A model generated the notes under the pieces. That model ran no database searches. It was not told the DNA's origin and saw only the letters and a list, made by a program, of their open reading frames with translations. DNA of 64,000 nucleotides, from positions 186,001-250,000 of the forward strand of contig NZ_JAGMUJ010000030.1 in the NCBI RefSeq assembly GCF_019049255.1, read 5' to 3'. Each line of letters opens with the position of its first letter. The first letter of the stretch is position 1. The translations under genes were made by a program, and so were the position numbers. This document shows positions 35,414 to 42,446 of the stretch, one piece after another. Origin of the DNA: Streptomyces sp. AC558_RSS880 (GTDB lineage: Bacteria; Actinomycetota; Actinomycetes; Streptomycetales; Streptomycetaceae).

Positions 35414-36535
35414 TCACAGCCAGCCGTTGCGCTTCAGCGTCCGGTGGATGCCCAGGCAGAGGGCCACCGTGATCCCCAGGACCAGCGGGTAGCCGTACTT
35501 CCACCGCAGCTCGGGCATGTGGTCGAAGTTCATCCCGTACACCCCGCACACCATCGTCGGTACGGCGATGATCGCGGCCCACGAGGTGATCTTCCGCATG
35601 TCCTCGTTCTGCGCCACGGACGCCTGGGCGAGGTTGGCCTGGAGGATGGAGTTCAGCAGTTCGTCGAAGCCGATGACCTGCTCCTGCACCCGGGCCAGGT
35701 GGTCGGCCACGTCCCGGAAGTACTTCTGGATGTCCGGGTCGACCAGCCGCATCGGCCGCTCGCTCAGCAGCTGCATCGGCCGCAGCAGCGGGGACACGGC
35801 CCGCTTGAACTCCAGCACCTCGCGCTTGAGCTGGTAGATCCGTCCGGCGTCGGTGCCGCGCGGGGTGCCCTTGCGGCCGGGCGAGAAGACCTCCGTCTCG
35901 ACCTCGTCGATGTCGTCCTGCACCGCGTCGGCCACCGCGATGTAACCGTCCACCACGTGGTCGGCGATGGCGTGCAGTACGGCCGAGGGCCCTTTGGCCA
36001 GCAGTTCGGGGTCGTCCTGGAGGCGGTGCCGCAGGGCCCGCAGGGAGCCCTGCCCGCCGTGCCGGACGGTGATGAAGAAGTCCCGGCCGGTGAAGCACAT
36101 CACCTCACCGGTCTCGACGACCTCGCTGCTGGCGGAGAGCTCGTCGTGGTCGACGTAGTGGACGGTCTTGAAGACCGTGAACAGCGAGTCGTCGTAGCGC
36201 TCCAGCTTGGGCCGCTGATGGGCCTGGACGGCGTCCTCCACGGCCAGCGGGTGCAGCCCGAACTCCCGGGCGATCCCGGCGAATTCGGCCTCGTTCGGCT
36301 CGTGCAGGCCGATCCACACGAAGCCTCCGTCGCGGCGTACCAGCCGCATCGCCTCGTGCGGGGTGAGCGGGCCGCCCTCGGTCACCAGGCGGCGGCCGTC
36401 GCGGTAGACGGCGCAGTCGACGACGGCGGTGGTCGTCGCGGGGTCACGGGTGGCGTCGTACGGGCCGCTCTCCTTGCGCAGCGAGACACGGGAGGAGGGA
36501 CGGACCACGGCGCGCAGGTCGCGGATCATCGACAT
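35414..36535 (-). CDS. corA: CorA-family magnesium transporter
   Basis: 373 residues from ATG 36535 (AAGGAG upstream). A large cytoplasmic N-terminal domain is followed by two membrane helices near the C-terminus, with the ion-selectivity signature YGMNF at the end of the first helix. It should form a pentameric Mg2+ (or Co2+/Ni2+) channel. An upstream in-frame extension to 36835 is rejected because it lacks a ribosome site and family similarity. No Mg2+ riboswitch is recognisable in the leader. Confidence 0.94.
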   Translation of the reverse strand: MSMIRDLRAVVRPSSRVSLRKESGPYDATRDPATTTAVVDCAVYRDGRRLVTEGGPLTPHEAMRLVRRDGGFVWIGLHEPNEAEFAGIAREFGLHPLAVEDAVQAHQRPKLERYDDSLFTVFKTVHYVDHDELSASSEVVETGEVMCFTGRDFFITVRHGGQGSLRALRHRLQDDPELLAKGPSAVLHAIADHVVDGYIAVADAVQDDIDEVETEVFSPGRKGTPRGTDAGRIYQLKREVLEFKRAVSPLLRPMQLLSERPMRLVDPDIQKYFRDVADHLARVQEQVIGFDELLNSILQANLAQASVAQNEDMRKITSWAAIIAVPTMVCGVYGMNFDHMPELRWKYGYPLVLGITVALCLGIHRTLKRNGWL

Positions 36536-37029
36536 GGCGGGCTCCTTCGCATACATGCAACGAAAGGCGCCGGAACGACGGGTGGAACAACCCGGAATGA
36601 GGACGTCCTGGACCGCGGATGTTTGGCACGTCCACAAAGCGGGGAGCACCGCACCGTCGCGGTGGCGAGCTTCGTCGCTGATACAGCTACGGGGGCAGAT
36701 CAGACAGAACGAAACGAAATGCTCTTCCGATGAAGACGCGCGGATGAAAGGCGGGAGCCAGACAGGAGCAGCTGCATCAGCGGGCGGAAGAGCGGGTGCT
36801 ACTGCACGGTCGACTTCGGTCCATGCCAGCCCCACCTCCTCCGGCCGGTCCCCCGTGGGGGACGATCCACAATCCCCTTGGGGATTCCCCCTGAGTGGGG
36901 GGCATCACACAGGCGTTCGGGACGATCGGACGCTTCTGCGTGCTGCCCGAACCACCGGCCAAGCGTATCAGCCGACTGCCGTGTCAAGGCTCTGCTTTGC
37001 CCGGTACTGACGAGTTCTATGCTCGCCGC
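36536..37029. other. 494-base divergent intergenic region with three consecutive hairpins
   Basis: Lies between corA (minus) and the SUFU gene (plus). Three back-to-back dyads are present: GTCCCCC/GGGGGAC (36848-36863), AATCCCC/GGGGATT (36871-36886) and CCCCC/GGGGG (36887-36901). A frame of 88 codons from ATG 36744 crosses the hairpins but has no convincing ribosome site or family likeness. The rest shows nothing I can name. Confidence 0.6.
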
Positions 37030-37614
37030 ATGGCTGATGTTCTTCCTCTGGTCGAGGCCCGGTTGTGCACGACGCTCGGCGAACCGGACGCCCGAGCGGC
37101 GGTCACCTTCCTGGGCACGGACCGCATCGAGGTGCTGCGCTTCCACGAGGGCGACATCGTGCGCTACGCCACGCTCGGCATGTCCGCGCAGCCCATGACC
37201 GATCCCACGGCGGTGATCGCGGACCCGGTCAGGGGGCCGCGCGTCGAGCTGGTGCTGTCCGTCCGCGGCGGTGTCGCGGACACCGACAAGGTGCTCCGTC
37301 CGCTCGCCGTGCTGGCCGCGTCCCCGCAGGTCGAGGGCGTGGTCGTGGCCCCCGGTGCCTCGCTGGACGTGGGTGAACCGCTGTGGCCCGGCGCCCCGTT
37401 CACCTCGGTGCTGGTCGCCGAGCCGGGCGGCCTGGTGGAGGACCTGGAGCTCGACGAGCCCCTGGATCCCGTACGGTTCCTGCCGCTGCTGCCGATGACC
37501 CCGAACGAGGCGGCCTGGAAGCGGGTGCACGGTGCCCAGGCCCTCCAGGAGCGCTGGCTGAACCAGGGCACGGACCTGCGGGATCCGTCCCGGAAGTCCG
37601 TCCCGCTGGCCTGA
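37030..37614 (+). CDS. Suppressor-of-fused (SUFU) domain protein
   Basis: 194 residues from ATG 37030. The family is recognised from LVEARLCTTLGEPDARAAVTFLGTDRIEVLRF and the C-terminal FLPLLPMTPNEAAWKRVHG segment, which match bacterial SUFU-like proteins. In bacteria these occur alone or as immunity proteins to polymorphic toxins. No toxin gene is adjacent here, so it is more likely a housekeeping member common to Streptomyces. No strong ribosome site is visible. Confidence 0.85.
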   Translation: MADVLPLVEARLCTTLGEPDARAAVTFLGTDRIEVLRFHEGDIVRYATLGMSAQPMTDPTAVIADPVRGPRVELVLSVRGGVADTDKVLRPLAVLAASPQVEGVVVAPGASLDVGEPLWPGAPFTSVLVAEPGGLVEDLELDEPLDPVRFLPLLPMTPNEAAWKRVHGAQALQERWLNQGTDLRDPSRKSVPLA

Positions 37615-37770
37615 CACCAGTGGCTCGAACTCATCGCCTGACGGGCGGTCCGCGGTGCGGCCACCGGAGCGAATGGTCACCCGCGGTCGTCCGTTCGTTC
37701 CGGAAGACGCGTGCGCCGGCCGGGTGATCGTCCTTGACGTGGCGCGGCAGGGGTAGGACCGTGGGGCCCT

Positions 37771-38412
37771 ATGAGGGGCGAACCCAGTTGCCCGAAGTGT
37801 GGTGGCCGGGTCAGGGCTCCCGGCCTTTTCTCGGATGCCTGGCAGTGCGACGTGCACGGCACCGTGCACCCGCTGCAGCCGGTGATACCGCCGAGCGTCG
37901 AGGCCCTCGAAGTCGTCGTGCACCGCACGAGGGTGCCGGTGTGGATGCCGTGGCCGCTGCCGGTGGGCTGGTTGTTCACGGGCGTGGCCAGCGCGGGCGA
38001 CGACCGCAGCGGGGGCCGGGCGACCGCCGTCGCGTGCACCGGGCCGGGACCGCTCGGCGGCATGGGTGAGCTCATCCTGGTCGCCGAGGAACTCGGCGTG
38101 GGCCTCGGCGCGCGGTACGCGGGCGTCGACGGCCCGGACCCGGGGCCGTACATGAACATCGAGAAGCCACCCCAGGCCAAGGTGCTGGCGGCCGGCCGCC
38201 CGACCCCGCTCTGGCACGTCGCCAAGACGCCGGACGACCGTGCCGTCTTCGCGGGCGAGGCGCTCGGGATGTGGCTGTGGGCGGTGGTGTGGCCGGAGCA
38301 GTCCGGGATGCTGATGTACGACGAGCTGGTCCTCGCCGACCTGCGGGACGTGGGGGCCGAGGTGGAGCTGGTGCCCTGCGGTGCGCTGTCACCGCGCCTG
38401 CTGGAGGCGTAG
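37771..38412 (+). CDS. DUF6758-like protein with N-terminal zinc ribbon
   Basis: 213 residues from ATG 37771. It opens with CPKCGG and a second CDVHG half-site (residues 7-30), a likely zinc ribbon. The remainder is mixed alpha/beta with no catalytic motif. It sits between SUFU and PHP-domain genes on the same strand. I recall this family as DUF6758 in Streptomyces; the function is unknown. Confidence 0.8.
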   Translation: MRGEPSCPKCGGRVRAPGLFSDAWQCDVHGTVHPLQPVIPPSVEALEVVVHRTRVPVWMPWPLPVGWLFTGVASAGDDRSGGRATAVACTGPGPLGGMGELILVAEELGVGLGARYAGVDGPDPGPYMNIEKPPQAKVLAAGRPTPLWHVAKTPDDRAVFAGEALGMWLWAVVWPEQSGMLMYDELVLADLRDVGAEVELVPCGALSPRLLEA

Positions 38413-38573
38413 ACACCGTACGGCGGGCCGGTGAGGGCGCGCGGCGGACCGGTAGTCGCCGTACGGCGGGCCGGTAGGGGGCGCACGGCGGGTTCGGGTG
38501 TGACAGGGACGTGTGAGAATCCGGTTATCCTGGAGCGTCCCCGTCCGTCCGTCACCGCTTGGAGTCCTGCGTC

Positions 38574-39431
38574 GTGCGTATCGATCTGCACACCCACTCC
38601 ACCGCGTCCGACGGTACGGACACGCCGGCCGAGCTGGTCCGCAAGGCGGCCGCCGCCGGTCTCGACGTCATCGCGCTGACCGACCACGACACCACCCGCG
38701 GGTACGCCGAGGCGCTCTCCGTGCTCCCGCCGGGACTCACACTGGTCCCCGGAGCGGAACTCTCCTGCCGGCTCGACGGCATCAGCATGCACATGCTGGC
38801 CTACCTCTTCGACCCCGAGGAGCCCGCGCTGCTCGCCGAGCGCGAGCTGGTCCGGGACGACCGGGTGCCACGGGCCCAGGGCATGATCGCCAAGCTGAAC
38901 GCGCTGGGCGTACCGGTCACCTGGGAGCAGGTCGCGCGGATCGCCGGCGACGGCTCGGTGGGCCGCCCCCACGTGGCCAGCGCACTCGTCGAGCTGGGCG
39001 TCGTGCCCACCGTGAGCGACGCCTTCACCCGGGAGTGGCTGGCCGACGGCGGCCGGGCCCACATGGAGAAGCACGAGACCGACCCCTTCGAGGCCCTGCG
39101 GCTGATCAAGAACGCGGGCGGAGTCGCCGTCTTCGCGCACCCCGCCGCGAGCAAGCGGGGCAGGACGGTGCCGGAGTCCGCGATCGCCGAGCTGGCCGCG
39201 GCCGGCCTCGACGGCATCGAGGTCGACCACATGGACCACGGCCCGGAGACGCGGGCGCGGCTGCGCGGCCTCGCGAAGGAACTGGGGCTCCTGGTGACCG
39301 GTTCCAGCGACTACCACGGCAGCCGCAAGACCTGCGTCCTCGGCGAGTTCATGACGGACCCCGAGGTGTACGGCGAGATCACGCGGCGGGCGACCGGGGC
39401 GTTCCCGGTGCCGGGGACCGGCGGAGTCTGA
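38574..39431 (+). CDS. PHP-domain phosphoesterase (RNase AM / nucleotidase type)
   Basis: 285 residues from GTG 38574 (TTGGAG upstream). A PHP metal site is formed by DLHTHSTASDG (His6, His8, Asp13), LTDHD, the GAELSC Glu, FAHPAA and SSDYHG. This set is typical of the PHP nucleotidase/5'-3' exoribonuclease AM branch that acts on 3',5'-bisphosphonucleosides and short RNA. No polymerase domain is attached, so it is not a PolIIIA/PolX-type protein. Confidence 0.9.
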   Translation: MRIDLHTHSTASDGTDTPAELVRKAAAAGLDVIALTDHDTTRGYAEALSVLPPGLTLVPGAELSCRLDGISMHMLAYLFDPEEPALLAERELVRDDRVPRAQGMIAKLNALGVPVTWEQVARIAGDGSVGRPHVASALVELGVVPTVSDAFTREWLADGGRAHMEKHETDPFEALRLIKNAGGVAVFAHPAASKRGRTVPESAIAELAAAGLDGIEVDHMDHGPETRARLRGLAKELGLLVTGSSDYHGSRKTCVLGEFMTDPEVYGEITRRATGAFPVPGTGGV

Positions 39432-39485
39432 GGCTTCTCCCCCTCCTCCCGCACCTTTCTCCATCCGCTCCTCAGCAAGGCTGTC

Positions 39486-40091
39486 ATGCTCGACGTCGCC
39501 GTCTTCGGCTCTCTCTTCCTGACCCTTTTTGTCATCATGGATCCCCCTGGGATCACCCCGATCTTCCTCGGCCTGACCGCGGGCCGGCCCGCGAAGATGC
39601 AGAAGCGGATGGCCTTCCAGGCCGTCTGTGTGGCCGGTGGTGTGATCACCGTGTTCGGACTGCTCGGCCACCAGATCCTCGACTACCTGCACGTGTCGGT
39701 GCCCGCGCTGATGATCGCGGGCGGACTGCTGCTCCTGCTGATCGCGCTGGACCTGCTCACCGGCAAGACCGACGAGCCCAAGCAGACCAAGGACGTCAAC
39801 GTCGCGCTGGTCCCGCTGGGCATGCCGCTGCTGGCGGGGCCGGGTGCGATCGTGTCGGTCATCCTCGCCGTGCAGAAGGCCGACGGCGTCACCGGGCAGG
39901 TCTCGGTGTGGTCGGCGATCCTCGCCATCCACGTCGTGCTGTGGCTGGTGATGCGGTACTCGCTGCTGATCATCCGGGTCATCAAGGACGGCGGCGTGGT
40001 GCTGGTGACGCGCCTGGCCGGCATGATGCTCTCCGCGATCGCCGTGCAGCAGATCATCAACGGCGTCACCCAGGTGATCCGGGGCGGCTGA
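39486..40091 (+). CDS. MarC-family integral membrane protein
   Basis: 201 residues, six predicted membrane helices. The family marks are FVIMDPPGITPIFLGLT in the first loop and GMPLLAGPGAIVSVIL near the middle, which mirror each other. The family was once linked to antibiotic resistance, but its role is unproven. It is followed by a strong terminator. Confidence 0.92.
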   Translation: MLDVAVFGSLFLTLFVIMDPPGITPIFLGLTAGRPAKMQKRMAFQAVCVAGGVITVFGLLGHQILDYLHVSVPALMIAGGLLLLLIALDLLTGKTDEPKQTKDVNVALVPLGMPLLAGPGAIVSVILAVQKADGVTGQVSVWSAILAIHVVLWLVMRYSLLIIRVIKDGGVVLVTRLAGMMLSAIAVQQIINGVTQVIRGG

Positions 40092-40107
40092 CCCGGCGCC
40101 GGACGCG

Positions 40108-40143
40108 CGGAGCCCCCGTACCGGTGACGGTACGGGGGCTCCG
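40108..40143. terminator. Convergent terminator after the MarC-family gene
   Basis: CGGAGCCCCCGTACC (40108-40122), loop GGTGAC, exact complement at 40129-40143. Lies between the MarC-family gene (plus) and a 50-codon gene (minus). Confidence 0.9.
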
Positions 40144-40197
40144 GGGCGTACATGCGCGAGGACCGGCCCGTGTGGCCGGTCTTCCGCGTGCCGCGCG

Positions 40198-40350
40198 TTA
40201 TGAGGCCGGTGTGTCGGCCGGGCGGATCCACAGGCGCTGTCCGATGGCGGCGGCCTGCTGAACGATGCGGTTGACGGAGGCGGCGTCCACGACGGTGGTG
40301 TCCACGGGCGTGCCGTCGACGTCGTCGAGTCGCATGATTTCGAAGCGCAT
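40198..40350 (-). CDS. 50-residue conserved-looking small protein
   Basis: ATG 40350 with GGGAGAAG 5-12 bases upstream; stop TAA at 40198. It encodes a small acidic, soluble protein with no cysteines or membrane segment (starts MRFEIMRLDDVDGTPVD, contains VNRIVQQAAAIGQRLWIRP). Codon use, ribosome site and flanking signals (terminator behind, AT-rich promoter region in front) support it as a real gene. I believe near-identical small proteins occur near the MarC-family gene in other Streptomyces. Function unknown. Confidence 0.82.
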   Translation of the reverse strand: MRFEIMRLDDVDGTPVDTTVVDAASVNRIVQQAAAIGQRLWIRPADTPAS

Positions 40351-40570
40351 GGGGCTTCTCCCTTCGTCTGGTCATCCTCCTGAAGGAGAACTACTCGGTG
40401 GGTGGCTCACGGGCCGCTGGGGCCCCTGGTCCATGACGGGTCCAACGCCCTGTGTGATGCAAACATTCCCTACGCTAAAGAAATTTTTCGATCGACTAAA
40501 TACTGACCGGTAAGGGTTTCGAAGGAGACCGACCGGGACCGGTTGTGTTCGTAGCGTGACCACCGGGACA
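40351..40570. promoter_or_regulatory. AT-rich divergent promoter region
   Basis: 40455-40510 is one of the most AT-rich spots in the window (includes GAAATTTTTCGATCG). It separates the 50-codon gene from the NYN gene and probably carries both promoters. On the plus strand TAGCGT (40551-40556) lies 14 bases before ATG 40571. Confidence 0.5.
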
Positions 40571-41473
40571 ATGGAGGTGATGAACGAAGACCTCGCGGCG
40601 CTGCACGCCCGTATCGACCGCACCAACGAGCTGCTCCAGCGCATGCTCGCCGAGGTGGCGAAGACGCCCTCGACGCACGCCATCTTCGTCGACGCGGGCT
40701 ATCTGTACGCCGCCGCGGGCCGGCTCGTGGCCGGGACGGAGGACCGCCGGGCCTTCGACCTCGACGCCGAGGGACTCATCGACGCGTTCATCGACCGCGC
40801 CCGCACCGTCTTCGCGGACAGCAGGCTGCTGCGTGTCTACTGGTACGACGGGGCCAGACGCCGCATCCACACCGCCGAGCAGCAGTCCATCGCCGAGCTC
40901 CCGGACGTCAAGGTCCGCCTCGGCAACCTCAACGCCAACAACCAGCAGAAGGGCGTCGACTCCCTGATCCGCAGCGACCTGGAGTCACTGGCCCGGCACC
41001 GCGCCATCAGCGACGCGGCCCTGCTCGGCGGCGACGAGGACCTCGTCTCGGCGGTCGAGGCGGCCCAGGGGTACGGCGCCCGGGTCCACCTCTGGGGCAT
41101 CGAGGCGCCCGAGGGCCGCAACCAGGCCGAGCCGCTGCTCTGGGAGGTCGACAGCCAGCGCACGCTCGACCTGGACTTCTTCAAGCCGTACGTCTCCCGG
41201 CGCACGGCACCGGCGTACGAGCCCGCGACGGGCCGGCCCGCCCGCGAGGACGTCCGGTTCGTCGGTGCGCAGATCGCCGCGAAGTGGCTGGCCGCGCGGG
41301 GCCGGGACACGCTGGTGGAACTGCTTCCCGGCCATCCCTACCTGCCCGGATCCGTCGACCAGGACCTGCTGGTGGAGGCGGAGGGACTGCTGCAGTACTC
41401 CCTGCGCGGCCAGGCGGACCTGCGGCGCGTCCTGCGCGACGGTTTCTGGGACCACCTGCAGACGCAGTACTGA
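40571..41473 (+). CDS. NYN-domain (PIN-like) protein
   Basis: 300 residues from ATG 40571; GTG 40556 and ATG 40580 are possible, and GGAGGTG abuts the latter too closely to serve it. A short helical N-terminus (DLAALHARIDRTNELLQRMLAEV) precedes a NYN/PIN-like nuclease fold with the metal Asp in IFVDAGYLY. Further acidic positions are in VRLGNLNANNQQKGVDSLIRSDL and LLGGDEDLVSA. It resembles bacterial LabA/NYN proteins and may cleave RNA. The C-terminal 100 residues form an unassigned helical region. Confidence 0.88.
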   Translation: MEVMNEDLAALHARIDRTNELLQRMLAEVAKTPSTHAIFVDAGYLYAAAGRLVAGTEDRRAFDLDAEGLIDAFIDRARTVFADSRLLRVYWYDGARRRIHTAEQQSIAELPDVKVRLGNLNANNQQKGVDSLIRSDLESLARHRAISDAALLGGDEDLVSAVEAAQGYGARVHLWGIEAPEGRNQAEPLLWEVDSQRTLDLDFFKPYVSRRTAPAYEPATGRPAREDVRFVGAQIAAKWLAARGRDTLVELLPGHPYLPGSVDQDLLVEAEGLLQYSLRGQADLRRVLRDGFWDHLQTQY

Positions 41474-41488
41474 CGCGCAGGCGCAGCG

Positions 41489-42370
41489 CTAAGGGGTGGA
41501 CGCGAGCCCGTCCCAGAAGTCGGCGAGGGCGCGGGCGGTCGGTGCGGGACGGTCGGCGGCGGGCGAGTGCTCGGCCCCGTCGACGACGGTGCGGTGCGCC
41601 GCGAGGCGGAGGGCCATCCCGTCGAGGTCCGGCACCGGCCAGGTGTCGTCGCGTGCCCCCGACAGGACGTGGAACGGCAGGGGTACGGCGGCCAGTTCCG
41701 CGACCCGGTCCGGTTCCGTGCACAACTGCCTTCCGGTGGCCAGCAGTTGCGCGGGACTGGTGCCCAGCCAGCGGCGCCGCAGGTGCTCCGGGCCGACGGG
41801 CCCGCGCGCGGGACCGCCCACCTCCTCGGGCGGGCCCATGGCCAGGATCGCCTCCCAGCACTCCGCCATCGACATCACCGCGAGCGCGTCCCGCAACAGC
41901 TTCACGCGCTGCTCCTGGGAGACGGAGATCCGCGCGGGGCCGGAGGAGACCAGGGTGAGCGAGCGGAAGGGGGAGTGGTCGAGGAGGACGGCGGCACGGG
42001 CTATCTGGCCGCCGAGCGAGTGTCCGACGAGGTGCACGGGCGCACCGATCGCGTTCGCCTGCGCGAGGACGTCCCGCGCCAACTCGTCCTGTTCGTAGGC
42101 CGATTCGTCGTCGGCGGGCCCGTCCGACTCGTACTGGCCCCGCCCGTCCACGGCGACGGTGCGGTAGCCGCGCGCGGCGAGCGGCTCGTGCACCAGCGTG
42201 AAGTCCTCCTTGCTGCCGGTGTATCCGGGCAGCAGCAGCGCGACCCCCCGCGCCGTGACTCCGGCGGCCGGTGGCACGTCCACGACGGCGAACTCGCCGC
42301 GTGAGGTACGGAGTCGGCGGGCGCGGACGCGGGTGCCGGGGGGCGGGGCGGAGGGGGAGTGGCTGGTCAC
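41489..42370 (-). CDS. Alpha/beta-fold hydrolase
   Basis: 293 residues from GTG 42370. Serine hydrolase signature GHSLGG, oxyanion segment LLLPGYTGSKEDF, acid in GARDDTWPVPDLDG and His in DGAEHSPAA. A longer reading frame running back to 43255 belongs to the shadow of the helicase tail and is rejected. Substrate unknown; lipase or esterase chemistry is likely. Ribosome site weak. Confidence 0.87.
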   Translation of the reverse strand: MTSHSPSAPPPGTRVRARRLRTSRGEFAVVDVPPAAGVTARGVALLLPGYTGSKEDFTLVHEPLAARGYRTVAVDGRGQYESDGPADDESAYEQDELARDVLAQANAIGAPVHLVGHSLGGQIARAAVLLDHSPFRSLTLVSSGPARISVSQEQRVKLLRDALAVMSMAECWEAILAMGPPEEVGGPARGPVGPEHLRRRWLGTSPAQLLATGRQLCTEPDRVAELAAVPLPFHVLSGARDDTWPVPDLDGMALRLAAHRTVVDGAEHSPAADRPAPTARALADFWDGLASTP

Positions 42371-42397
42371 GGGGTGAGGGTAGCGGGTGCGGACACG

Positions 42398-42437
42398 CCG
42401 ACGGCCCGGCCCCGCGGGTGGGGGACCGGGCCGTCGG
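42398..42437. terminator. Terminator of the DEAD-box helicase gene
   Basis: CCGACGGCCCGG (42398-42409) pairs with CCGGGCCGTCGG (42426-42437), with an inner CCCC/GGGG extension. It lies just downstream of the helicase stop on the minus strand. Confidence 0.85.
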
Positions 42438-42446
42438 TTCGCTGCG

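Noticed and set aside
36536..36760. Mg2+ riboswitch (M-box) upstream of corA
   Set aside because: No M-box core motifs are recognisable in the leader on the minus strand.
36744..37010. 88-codon plus-strand frame before the SUFU gene
   Set aside because: Runs through the three hairpins, has no good ribosome site, and its composition is unlike its neighbours; not supported as a gene.
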